The notes under the pieces: generated by a model
Databases searched by the model: none
Told to the model about the DNA's origin: nothing
The model's input: the letters and a program-made list of their open reading frames with translations, nothing else
In this document: in pieces, positions 1 to 7,824 of the stretch
How the letters are laid out: every line of letters starts with the position of its first letter
How positions within the stretch are numbered: the first letter of the stretch is position 1
Program-made: the position numbers and the translations under genes
Assembly: GCA_902491475.1 (NCBI GenBank)
Contig: CABUHY010000014.1
Span: 1 to 64,000 of the forward strand
Length of the DNA stretch: 64,000 nucleotides
Direction of reading: 5' to 3'
From: an uncultured Eubacteriales bacterium
Lineage (GTDB): Bacteria; Bacillota; Clostridia; Oscillospirales; Acutalibacteraceae

Positions 1-15
1 TACCTCTTTTAACGC

Positions 16-45
16 GAAAAAGCCACCCTCTCGGGTGACTTTTTC
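16..45 (-). terminator. Rho-independent terminator
   Basis: An inverted repeat (arms 16-28 and 33-45, 4-nt loop) flanked by A-tract and T-tract. It reads as a terminator on both strands and closes the FtsX/ABC operon on the minus strand. Confidence 0.75.
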
Positions 46-54
46 GACAGACTG

Positions 55-81
55 ATATGCACGGTAAAATACCGTGCATAT
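55..81. terminator. Perfect 11-bp hairpin downstream of the FtsX gene
   Basis: Arms 55-65 and 71-81 form a perfect 11-bp stem with a 5-nt loop and no U-tract. It lies between the stop codon of the permease gene and the terminator at 16-45, so it could be an RNA 3'-end stabilising hairpin or part of a double terminator. Confidence 0.5.
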
Positions 82-110
82 TTCATTAGGAAAGGAGTTA
101 TAAGGAATTA

Positions 111-3100
111 TTATAAGTTTTGGTTTTTAAGAGCCTCGCCCTTGGGAAGCTTCTTTATCTTGATAAACATACCGATTGAAACCACCGCATAGCTGACTAT
201 TCCCATAATAAACATCTTAATATAGCAGGTGTTTGAAATTATATACGGAATGTAGCCCGTCATTTGCGTGTAAAGGTATTCCTGGAAAATCAGCTTCAGA
301 GCAAGGTGGATAAGCGGTATCGACAGAAGAAGCGAGCCGATTACCACAAGCGAGGTAATTACAATGTACAGCTTTGCAATCTCTCCGTTCGTGAAGCCCA
401 AAACCTTTGTCATTGAAATTGACTTTGCGTTACGCTCGATTATCTGCTTTGTCAGAATGTAGATAACAAGCATAAATATTATAACGCCGAGTCCCTTGAA
501 AACATTCATAAACTCGCCCATTGATACCTGCATCTGCGTAACAATCTTAGTAAGGTCCTTTTCGGTTATAACCGTTGCTATATCGTCGGAGTCGATGTCG
601 GTCAGCTCCTCGTTGCTGAAATAGCCCGTGAAATAATCGCTGTCCTCGCCGAAGGTGCTGAGATAATCCTCTCTCGGCATAAATACCGAAATTGCGGCGT
701 CGTAGGTGTAAATTCCGCCGACCGTGAAGGTATAAGTTTTGCTCGAATACTTATCTTTAAGCGTTATTTCGTCTCCCTCGGACAGCTTGAATTTTGCGGC
801 GTAGCCGTTTGAAATGAGCACCTGTCCCGACGGAATTTCGGTTGTGATATATTTGCTGCCGTTTTCAATTCCGTAAATCATAACCTCATCGGTCATATAC
901 TTTTCGCTTACCGTATCAAGCGAGGTAACGCAGTATTTTTCCGCCTGCTCATTCTGTGTTTCAACGGTATCGACAAGCACATACTGATACTGTGAAATCT
1001 GCGTTTCCTTTACAAGCTCGCCGTAGTCGGAAAGCAGGGGACCGAACATAATTCCGAACACCGCAAGCGCACCGCCGAGGAAAATTCCGATAAACATTGT
1101 AAGATATGACGGAATATTCTGGAAAAGTATGCGAAGTCTGAAGCGTGAAATGAACGGAAGCTTTTCCGAAAGGCTTACCGCCTGCTTTTTCTTTCCTCTG
1201 CTCAATTCGCCTCTGAGGAAGGAGAGCGGGCTCAACTGCATTTTTCTTCCGATTACCGCAAGGTTTATGACAATTACAAGAATAAGCGGTATAACCGTTG
1301 TGTCAAAGAATGCCTGTGCGCTCGGAAGCGTTTCGTATGTCGGGAGCGAATAGCTCGAATAGTAAACGCTGATGAACAGCTTTTCAAATACCGTGTAGCC
1401 CAGTATGTTGCCGACAACGGCGCCGAGGAGCGTCACAACAATGGGAAGCGTCATATAGTGCCTTACAAGCTCGCCTTTGGTGTAGCCAGAAGCTCTGAGA
1501 GTACCGATGACATTTGCTTCTTTTGAGATTGTGTTCGAGGAGGTAACGGCGAACATAAACGCAATTACCGCAATTATCATATAGAGCATAAGCGAGGCGT
1601 TCGCCTTGTCGCCTACGGTGTCCTCAATGGTAAAGTTGATGGCTTTGTTTGAAAATTTCGGGTTGTAATCCTTAATTGTGATTATTCCGCTGTCATCGAT
1701 TTCCGTCTTTGTAAGGGCGTCGAGGCGGTCAAGCGTTGCCCTGATACCGCTCATATCGTAAATTCCCGTAGTGCTTATTTTATCGACTATCGAGTAAATC
1801 TTGTCAAGCGAAAAGTCCATATCGTTTTCGTAGTCCTTTTCGTTTTCAAGCTCGTCAAAGTTGATTTTCGGAGCCTCCGCCGAGGTCTTGCCGAGGTCGT
1901 CGGTTAAATCCTTTGCCTCTTCAAAGGCGTCGGTCATAGCCTTGTATTTCTCTTCGGTCGTGCCGAGTTGCTTTGCGATAAGTCCGTCAACGGTCGTGCC
2001 CTGCTTTTGAGCGGCGTATTTCATCAAAGCCGTGCCCAATTCGTCCTCGCTCATACCGCTTGCCGACATAACTATCGGCATAAGGTCGTCCTCCGTCTTG
2101 CCCGAAAGCTTGAGCGCCGCACCGAGCATTTCCTCATTTGAAAGTGTGCCCGAATATGCTGCAAGCATAAATTTCTGTGCGTCTGTAAGACCTAAGGAGT
2201 TAAACGCCGTTGTTACAATTTCGTCTCTGCTCTTGCCCGAAGCCGATGAGATAACATCAAGCATTTCGTCCGAGGAGAGGGAGGAGACCGCATTTTCCGC
2301 AGCCTTTTCGGCAGCGGCGGTAACCTTGTTTGTTATTGTCTTTGAAGCCTTTTCAAAGTCGTCTCCGAGACCTGCCGAGATGTCCTTTGCCTGAGCGTAA
2401 AGCGAGTCAACCTGCGCCTGGATAAGATCTTGGTCGTACTGCTTTAATATGTCCTCAAGGCTGTCCGTAATACCGTCCGAACGGTTCTTTGCGTCAACAT
2501 CGTCCGTTGTGGGCGTGAGATATTTCCACGCATAGTTTATCGATTCGTGAGTGGTTCTGATTTTTTCATATCCCTCGTTTGTCACAAACGCAACGCCGAA
2601 GTTTACCGCGTCGAACATCATATCCGCATTGCTTTCAAAAAGACAGCTGTAATCGGGAACCGCACTGTAACCGGTTACGGTGTAATCCTGCCCGTCAACC
2701 GTTACGGTGTCTCCGATTGAAATGTTGTTGTTCACGGCATACATTCTGTCAACAGCCATTTCGTTTGCGGCTGTCGGCATTGCGCCGTCCATAACACATT
2801 CGGTGTTTATTGTGTCTCTGTCAACATAAATACGAAGCGTGGTGTCGTTCTGAGCGACCGTTTCGTCCTTATAGTACATTTTATAAAGAGTTATGTTGTT
2901 TTCGGTCTCGATTTTACTAAGCAGTTCGTCGTTCGGCACAAGGTTGAACGCCATATGACCGTCCTCTATGTTGTACTTTTCAAGACCCTCGTAGTATGTT
3001 GCCGCAACGCTTATGTCCGAGACAAAAAATCCCGACATTGCGCCGATAAAGAATACGAGAAAAAGGAAAATTGCGGCATATTTTCCGAAGTCATGTTTTA

Positions 3101-3137
3101 ACTCCCTCGGGTATCTTTTATTAAGTGGGTTTTTCAT
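111..3137 (-). CDS. FtsX-family ABC exporter permease with large extracellular insert
   Basis: Protein of 1008 aa. The ATG at 3137 is chosen because AGAGGTG lies 5 nt upstream; a longer reading frame lacks such a site. One transmembrane helix (about residues 20-38) is followed by a roughly 480-residue extracellular region rich in Ala/Ser/Glu helices. Then come the FtsX/MacB-type membrane bundle, a second soluble domain (about 720-860) and three more helices near the C-terminus, about eight helices in all. The ATPase partner is encoded 22 bp upstream in the same operon, so together they form a MacB-like exporter or mechanotransmission ABC complex. The substrate cannot be read from the sequence. 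The operator palindromes upstream tie expression to the heme/ECF operon at 31-38 kb. Confidence 0.85.
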   Translation of the reverse strand: MKNPLNKRYPRELKHDFGKYAAIFLFLVFFIGAMSGFFVSDISVAATYYEGLEKYNIEDGHMAFNLVPNDELLSKIETENNITLYKMYYKDETVAQNDTTLRIYVDRDTINTECVMDGAMPTAANEMAVDRMYAVNNNISIGDTVTVDGQDYTVTGYSAVPDYSCLFESNADMMFDAVNFGVAFVTNEGYEKIRTTHESINYAWKYLTPTTDDVDAKNRSDGITDSLEDILKQYDQDLIQAQVDSLYAQAKDISAGLGDDFEKASKTITNKVTAAAEKAAENAVSSLSSDEMLDVISSASGKSRDEIVTTAFNSLGLTDAQKFMLAAYSGTLSNEEMLGAALKLSGKTEDDLMPIVMSASGMSEDELGTALMKYAAQKQGTTVDGLIAKQLGTTEEKYKAMTDAFEEAKDLTDDLGKTSAEAPKINFDELENEKDYENDMDFSLDKIYSIVDKISTTGIYDMSGIRATLDRLDALTKTEIDDSGIITIKDYNPKFSNKAINFTIEDTVGDKANASLMLYMIIAVIAFMFAVTSSNTISKEANVIGTLRASGYTKGELVRHYMTLPIVVTLLGAVVGNILGYTVFEKLFISVYYSSYSLPTYETLPSAQAFFDTTVIPLILVIVINLAVIGRKMQLSPLSFLRGELSRGKKKQAVSLSEKLPFISRFRLRILFQNIPSYLTMFIGIFLGGALAVFGIMFGPLLSDYGELVKETQISQYQYVLVDTVETQNEQAEKYCVTSLDTVSEKYMTDEVMIYGIENGSKYITTEIPSGQVLISNGYAAKFKLSEGDEITLKDKYSSKTYTFTVGGIYTYDAAISVFMPREDYLSTFGEDSDYFTGYFSNEELTDIDSDDIATVITEKDLTKIVTQMQVSMGEFMNVFKGLGVIIFMLVIYILTKQIIERNAKSISMTKVLGFTNGEIAKLYIVITSLVVIGSLLLSIPLIHLALKLIFQEYLYTQMTGYIPYIISNTCYIKMFIMGIVSYAVVSIGMFIKIKKLPKGEALKNQNL

Positions 3138-3159
3138 TTTTTCACCTCTTAAACTTCCC

Positions 3160-3861
3160 TTACCATTCAAGCTCTGCCGCAGGTATCTTGTTTTCGTTTA
3201 CATAGTTTTTCTTGACAACGCCGTCCTTCAATGTGAAAACTCTGTCCGCCATATTCTTGATGGCGTCGTTGTGCGTTACCATAATAATCGTGTTGCCGTA
3301 TTTCTTGTTTATATCCTCGATAAGCTTGAGTATTTCCTTTGATGTGTTGTAGTCAAGCGCACCCGTAGGCTCGTCGCACAGGAGAATATCGGGGTTTTTG
3401 ACAATAGCCCTGCCTATGGATGTTCTCTGCTGCTGACCGCCCGAAAGATGAGCGGGGGTTTTCTTCCTCTGGTCGTAAATGCCGAGCGTTTTCATCAGCT
3501 CGTCAACATCAAGCGTGTCGTTGCCGAGATACTTGCCGACCTCGATATTTTCCCTCACGGTAAGGTTGGGGATAAGGTTATACATCTGGAAAACATAGCC
3601 GAGATGCTTTCTTCTGTAAAGAGTGAGCTGTTTTTCATTCATATCCTTGGTCTTTTCGCCGTCGATTGCTATGTAGCCCTCGTCCGCATTTTCAATTCCG
3701 CCGATAATGTTAAGAAGCGTAGATTTGCCCGAGCCCGACGGACCCAAAAGTACGCAAATTTCGCCTCTTTCAATGTTTATGTCAACGCCGTTTAAGACAT
3801 TGACAAGACTGTCGCCCTGTCCGAAATGCTTTTTTATACCCTTGATTTCAACAAAACTCAT
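3160..3861 (-). CDS. MacB/LolD-type ABC transporter ATPase
   Basis: Protein of 233 aa. The start at 3861 has AAGGAG 6 nt upstream; an in-frame upstream ATG gives 12 more residues but has no ribosome binding site. Walker A GPSGSGKST (residues 40-48), ABC signature LSGGQQQR, Walker B LLCDEPTGALD and the switch histidine (VTHND) are intact. Length and motifs fit the LolD/MacB/FtsE class that energises FtsX-type permeases, such as the one encoded immediately downstream. Transcription comes from a strong promoter carrying two GTTAGC-N4-GCTAAC-type palindromes. Confidence 0.93.
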   Translation of the reverse strand: MSFVEIKGIKKHFGQGDSLVNVLNGVDINIERGEICVLLGPSGSGKSTLLNIIGGIENADEGYIAIDGEKTKDMNEKQLTLYRRKHLGYVFQMYNLIPNLTVRENIEVGKYLGNDTLDVDELMKTLGIYDQRKKTPAHLSGGQQQRTSIGRAIVKNPDILLCDEPTGALDYNTSKEILKLIEDINKKYGNTIIMVTHNDAIKNMADRVFTLKDGVVKKNYVNENKIPAAELEW

Positions 3862-3886
3862 AATCTTCTCCTTTATATAAAAATAT

Positions 3887-3937
3887 ATAGTTAGCAACCG
3901 CTAACTATATTATAGTTAGTCTCGGCTAACCCGTCAA
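3887..3937 (-). promoter_or_regulatory. Promoter with two overlapping operator palindromes
   Basis: On the minus strand, -35 TTGACG (3932-3937) and -10 TATAAT (3909-3914) are separated by exactly 17 bp. One palindrome, GTTAGT-N4-GCTAAC (3915-3930), fills the spacer. A second, GTTAGC-N4-GCTAAC (3890-3905), sits on the likely start site and extends to a perfect 9-bp-per-arm palindrome over 3887-3908. Placement implies repression by promoter occlusion. The same motif recurs near 38.5 and 41.55 kb. Confidence 0.85.
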
Positions 3938-3997
3938 TAGCAAAAAGGTAAAAATATACATTATTTATTGTATATTATAATGTATATTGCATAAAAA

Positions 3998-4025
3998 AAG
4001 CGTGTACGAAGCACCGTACACGCTT
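3998..4025 (-). terminator. Terminator of the FprA gene
   Basis: Arms 3998-4007 and 4016-4025 form a perfect 10-bp stem. On the minus strand it is followed by seven T residues, 19 bp after the flavoprotein stop codon. Confidence 0.9.
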
Positions 4026-4043
4026 AAAATCGGTTGTTTTACT

Positions 4044-5198
4044 TTATTTTGAAAGATCGTTTGCAAGCTCACGAAGCTCCGAAAGGGAGGCGTCGGAGAG
4101 CCTCGTCTTTATCGAAACCGTCTTGTCAAGAAGCGTGATGTTTCCGCACTTTTCAAGCTCCGCTTTCATAGTTCTCAGCGCCGACGGCGCCCAGCTTGCG
4201 TTTTCGCACAGCGCAACGGTTCTGTTTTGGAACGCCTTTGACTGAAGATGATGAAGCAGGTCGCTCATCGGTGCAAATACTCCTGCGTCATAGCTTGACG
4301 CCATAAGCACAATGCGGTCATAGCAGAAGCAGAGTGAAACACATTCTGAAATATCGCCCTTGGTAAGGTCAAAAAGAACCGTGTTTTCGCCCTTTTCCTC
4401 GAGCATAGTCTTTAATTCATGAGCCGCCTTGAGGGTGTTGCCGTGGATTGAGGCACAGGCAATGAGAACGCCGTCCTTTTCGGGCGTGTATGACGACCAA
4501 AGGTCATAGAGCCTTAACACCTCGCCTATGGTATCCGTCAGAACGGGTCCGTGCAGGGGACATATCGTTTCAATTTCAAGCGCAGAAGCCTTTTTGAGGA
4601 GAGCTTGAACCTGCTTGCCGTATTTTCCGACAATGTTGATGTAATATCTTCTCGCCTCGTCCTCCCATGCTTCGTCGGCGTCAACCGTGCCGAACTTTCC
4701 GAAGCCGTCTGCGGAGAAAAGTACCTTATCCTTGCTGTCATAGGTTACCATAACCTCGGGCCAATGAACCATCGGCGCCATAACAAAGGTAAGCGTGTGA
4801 GCACCCAAGCAAAGCGTATCGTTTTCCTTAACGCCTGTAACCCTGTCAAGGCTTACATCGCAGAAGTTCGGGAGCATTTTCAAAGCGCCTGCCGAGCAGA
4901 TTACTTTCATCTCGGGGAATTTTTCACACAGGGCGTCAATTCCCGCCGAGTGGTCGGGCTCAAGGTGCTGAACTATAAGGTAATCAACCTTTTTGCCGCC
5001 GAGCTCTCTGTCAAGGTTTTCAAGCCATCTGCCGACCGCAATTTTGTCAACCGTGTCGGTAACTGCGATTTTTTCGTCAAAAATGACATATGAATTGTAT
5101 GCCATACCGTTCTTTATCGGGTACTGACCCTCGAAAAGCGTAATATCGTAATCGTTTACGCCTATGTATTTAATATCGTTTGAAATATTCGTGTTCAT
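4044..5198 (-). CDS. FprA-type A flavoprotein (diiron/FMN)
   Basis: Protein of 384 aa. The N-terminal metallo-beta-lactamase fold carries the diiron motif H78-x-E80-x-D82-H83, and further ligand motifs VHWPE, SADGFG and CPLHGP are visible. The C-terminal flavodoxin domain has an FMN phosphate loop (ASIHGNT). Family members are cytosolic NO reductases or four-electron O2 reductases in anaerobes. No rubredoxin domain is fused and none is adjacent, so the electron donor must be elsewhere. The ribosome binding site AGGAG lies 8 nt before the ATG, and a consensus promoter lies just upstream. Confidence 0.93.
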   Translation of the reverse strand: MNTNISNDIKYIGVNDYDITLFEGQYPIKNGMAYNSYVIFDEKIAVTDTVDKIAVGRWLENLDRELGGKKVDYLIVQHLEPDHSAGIDALCEKFPEMKVICSAGALKMLPNFCDVSLDRVTGVKENDTLCLGAHTLTFVMAPMVHWPEVMVTYDSKDKVLFSADGFGKFGTVDADEAWEDEARRYYINIVGKYGKQVQALLKKASALEIETICPLHGPVLTDTIGEVLRLYDLWSSYTPEKDGVLIACASIHGNTLKAAHELKTMLEEKGENTVLFDLTKGDISECVSLCFCYDRIVLMASSYDAGVFAPMSDLLHHLQSKAFQNRTVALCENASWAPSALRTMKAELEKCGNITLLDKTVSIKTRLSDASLSELRELANDLSK

Positions 5199-5228
5199 AT
5201 CGGTTACTCCTTTTTTGAAATCGTAAAT

Positions 5229-5257
5229 ATTATAATGTTTTTGAACTTTTCAGTCAA
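5229..5257 (-). promoter_or_regulatory. Promoter of the FprA gene
   Basis: Minus strand: -35 TTGACT (5252-5257), 17-bp spacer, -10 TATAAT (5229-5234). A near-consensus vegetative promoter, divergent from the GH2 promoter. Confidence 0.85.
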
Positions 5258-5304
5258 TAAGAGAATTAAATTGTGAACAAGGCGTAAAAATATATTTATA
5301 AAAG

Positions 5305-5333
5305 TTGAGCAAAAAAGGAAACTGTGCTATACT
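5305..5333 (+). promoter_or_regulatory. Promoter of the GH2 operon
   Basis: -35 TTGAGC (5305-5310), 17-bp spacer, -10 TATACT (5328-5333). It places the transcript start near 5340 and so excludes the earlier in-frame GTG at 5324 as start of the GH2 gene. Confidence 0.8.
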
Positions 5334-5365
5334 TACATTATATATCGCATATGAGGTGCCACATT

Positions 5366-7573
5366 ATGAGAGAGACAAAAATTATCAACTCCGCTTGGAG
5401 CTTTACAAAGCAGGGCGAAACCGTAACTGTCGATTTGCCGCACACCTGGAACGGCAAGGACGGTCAGGACGGCGGTAACGATTATTACCGCGGAACCTGC
5501 ATTTATGAAAAGGATTTGAAAAAAGAGGACTTCCCGGCAGGCGAGGAGGTATATCTTCAGTTTGACGGCGTAAATTCCTCCGCAACCGTGTATTTTAACG
5601 GCGAAAAGCTTACCGTCCACCACGGCGGATATTCGACCTTCAGAGTAAGGCTTGAAAACATCGGGGACGAGAATAAAATCAAGGTTGAGGTTGATAATTC
5701 CCCGAACGATTTTGTCTATCCGCAGCAGGCGGACTTCACTTTTTACGGCGGAATTTACAGAAGCGTGACTTTGATAGGCGTTTCGCACAATCATTTCAGT
5801 CTTGACCGTTTCGGTTCAAAGGCAATCGCCGTAACGCCCGATATTAAAGGAAATATCGCATATGTAAATGTAAAAACCTTTACACAAGGAACGGGCGAAA
5901 TTCATGTTTTTGTTGACGGAAAAGAGCTTGTCGGCAACGATGTAAACTTCCAAATCGAGAACCCGCACCTGTGGGACGGCACAAACGACCCGTTCCTGTA
6001 CACCGTCAAGGCACAGCTTGTTGTTGACGGCGTTGTCGAGGACGAGGTTTCGGCAAGGTTCGGTATCCGTTCGTTCAAAATCGACCCCGACAAGGGCTTC
6101 ATATTAAACGGCAGGGAATATCAGTTAAGGGGCGTTTCAAGGCATCAGGACAGACCCGAAATAGGCAACGCCCTTTCCTATGAGCACCATAAGGAGGATA
6201 TGGATTTAATCTGCGAAATGGGTGCTAATACGATAAGGCTCGCACATTATCAGCACGCACAGGAGTTTTACGACCTCTGCGACGAGCGTGGAATTGTTGT
6301 TTGGGCTGAAATTCCGTATATTTCAAATCATCTTGAAAACGGAGTCGAGAACACCAAAACGCAGATGACCGAGCTCATTTATCAGAATTACAACCACCCA
6401 TCGATAGTTGTATGGGGGCTCTCAAACGAAATTACAATGAGCGGCAGCAACAAGGCGATTTCGGAAAATCACCGTATGCTCAATTCTCTTGCACATTCGC
6501 TTGACCGCACAAGACCCACAACCGTTGCGGTTGTCACGACCTGCTCGATTGACGACGAGTATGTCCATATAAGCGATGTCGTGTCATACAACCATTACTT
6601 CGGCTGGTACGGCGGAAATGTCGATATGTACGGTCCGTGGTTCGACAAGTTCCACAAGAAATATCCGAACACGCCCATCGGTATCAGCGAGTACGGCTGT
6701 GAGGCTCTTAACTGGCACACAAGCAATCCCGAACAGGGCGACTACACCGAGGAATATCAGGCATATTACCACGAAGAGGTCATAAAGCAGATAATCGACA
6801 GACCTTATCTTTGGGCAACTCATGTCTGGAATATGTTCGACTTTGCCGCAGACGCAAGAGCCGAGGGCGGCGAGAACGGTATGAACCACAAGGGTCTTGT
6901 AACCTTTGACAGAAAATATAAAAAGGACAGCTTTTACGCTTACAAGGCTTGGCTTTCAAGCGAGCCCGTGCTTCATATCTGCTCAAAGCGTTATGTTGAC
7001 AGGGTAGAGGACAAAACAAGCGTTACCGTCTATTCAAACCTTGACGAGGTTGAGCTGTTTGTTAACGGCGAGAGCATGGGCGTTCAAAAGAAGGGCAAGT
7101 ATCCGTTCTTCAAATTTGAAGTGCCGAATATCGGCGAGTCGGTAATCACGGCAAAGGCAGGCGGACTTACAGACGAAAGTCATATCCGCAAGGTCGATAA
7201 GTTCAACGAGGCTTACCGTATGAAAGAAGAGGGCGCGGTAATCAACTGGTTTGAGATAAACACCCCGCCCGGCTACTGCTCGGTAAACGACACGATAGGC
7301 GACATTATGTCAACCCTCGGCGGCAAAATCGCAATGCTTCGGGTTGCAAAAATAATGCTCGGCGCTCTCAAGGGGGATAAGCCCAAGGAAAGCACCCCGA
7401 AAAAGAAGAAAAAGGGCGCAAGCTTTGCGGGTTTTACCCTCAATTCGAGTATGTTAAAGCTCGCTTACGGCTTTACGGTTAAAAGAGCGGTCGCAATGAT
7501 GGGCGGCAAATTTACCAAGGAGGAAATCCTCCGTATGAACGCAATTCTCAACAAGGTCAAAAAGAAAAAGTAA
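5366..7573 (+). CDS. Glycoside hydrolase family 2 (beta-galactosidase/glucuronidase-like)
   Basis: Protein of 735 aa without signal peptide, hence cytoplasmic. The start is the ATG at 5366, with GAGGTG 7 nt upstream and downstream of the promoter. Order: sugar-binding jelly roll (about 1-140), Ig-like domain (about 160-240), TIM barrel (about 245-540). The acid/base glutamate is E355 in the SNE motif and the nucleophile is E442 in SEYG. Motifs favour beta-galactosidase, but glucuronidase or mannosidase activity is not excluded. The C-terminal tail (about 640-735) is unusual: hydrophobic stretches split by a Lys-rich linker and a basic end. Two small-gap genes follow and probably share its transcript. 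Confidence 0.88.
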   Translation: MRETKIINSAWSFTKQGETVTVDLPHTWNGKDGQDGGNDYYRGTCIYEKDLKKEDFPAGEEVYLQFDGVNSSATVYFNGEKLTVHHGGYSTFRVRLENIGDENKIKVEVDNSPNDFVYPQQADFTFYGGIYRSVTLIGVSHNHFSLDRFGSKAIAVTPDIKGNIAYVNVKTFTQGTGEIHVFVDGKELVGNDVNFQIENPHLWDGTNDPFLYTVKAQLVVDGVVEDEVSARFGIRSFKIDPDKGFILNGREYQLRGVSRHQDRPEIGNALSYEHHKEDMDLICEMGANTIRLAHYQHAQEFYDLCDERGIVVWAEIPYISNHLENGVENTKTQMTELIYQNYNHPSIVVWGLSNEITMSGSNKAISENHRMLNSLAHSLDRTRPTTVAVVTTCSIDDEYVHISDVVSYNHYFGWYGGNVDMYGPWFDKFHKKYPNTPIGISEYGCEALNWHTSNPEQGDYTEEYQAYYHEEVIKQIIDRPYLWATHVWNMFDFAADARAEGGENGMNHKGLVTFDRKYKKDSFYAYKAWLSSEPVLHICSKRYVDRVEDKTSVTVYSNLDEVELFVNGESMGVQKKGKYPFFKFEVPNIGESVITAKAGGLTDESHIRKVDKFNEAYRMKEEGAVINWFEINTPPGYCSVNDTIGDIMSTLGGKIAMLRVAKIMLGALKGDKPKESTPKKKKKGASFAGFTLNSSMLKLAYGFTVKRAVAMMGGKFTKEEILRMNAILNKVKKKK

Positions 7574-7594
7574 TTTTTCAAAAGGGACGACACT

Positions 7595-7798
7595 ATGGCA
7601 AAGGTCAGACTTAACGAGGACGAAGAACTCGTCAAAACAATAAAAGAGGGCTTGAAAAGGCGAGGCGGATACTGTCCGTGCAGGCTCGAAAAGAAAGAGG
7701 AGTACCGCTGTATCTGCGAGGAATTCCGCAAGCAGATAGCAGACCCCGACTTTGAGGGCTATTGCCATTGCAAGCTTTATTATAAAGAGAAAGACTGA
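7595..7798 (+). CDS. Ferredoxin-thioredoxin reductase catalytic-chain-like protein
   Basis: Protein of 67 aa with three Cys-x-Cys motifs: C27/C29 (CPC), C39/C41 (CIC) and C57/C59 (CHC). This order matches the 4Fe-4S plus redox disulfide signature of the FTR beta chain (CPC-x16-CPC-x8-CHC in the classical enzyme), with changed spacing and a short N-terminus. Likely a small cytosolic Fe-S disulfide reductase. Ribosome binding site AAGGGA is 7 nt upstream. It lies 21 bp after the GH2 gene and 26 bp before the peptidase gene. No thioredoxin is adjacent. Confidence 0.8.
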   Translation: MAKVRLNEDEELVKTIKEGLKRRGGYCPCRLEKKEEYRCICEEFRKQIADPDFEGYCHCKLYYKEKD

Positions 7799-7824
7799 TA
7801 ATTGATAGGAGATATGAAAACAAA

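Noticed and set aside
3887..3930. Exact DtxR/IdeR or LexA box
   Set aside because: The GTTAG/CTAAC halves recall DtxR boxes but are separated by 6 bp, not 1; there is no GAAC/GTTC for LexA. Only the half-site similarity is retained as a hint.
4551..5093. A 180-residue plus-strand frame inside the flavoprotein gene
   Set aside because: Antisense to a well-supported gene with intact motifs, and lacks its own signals.
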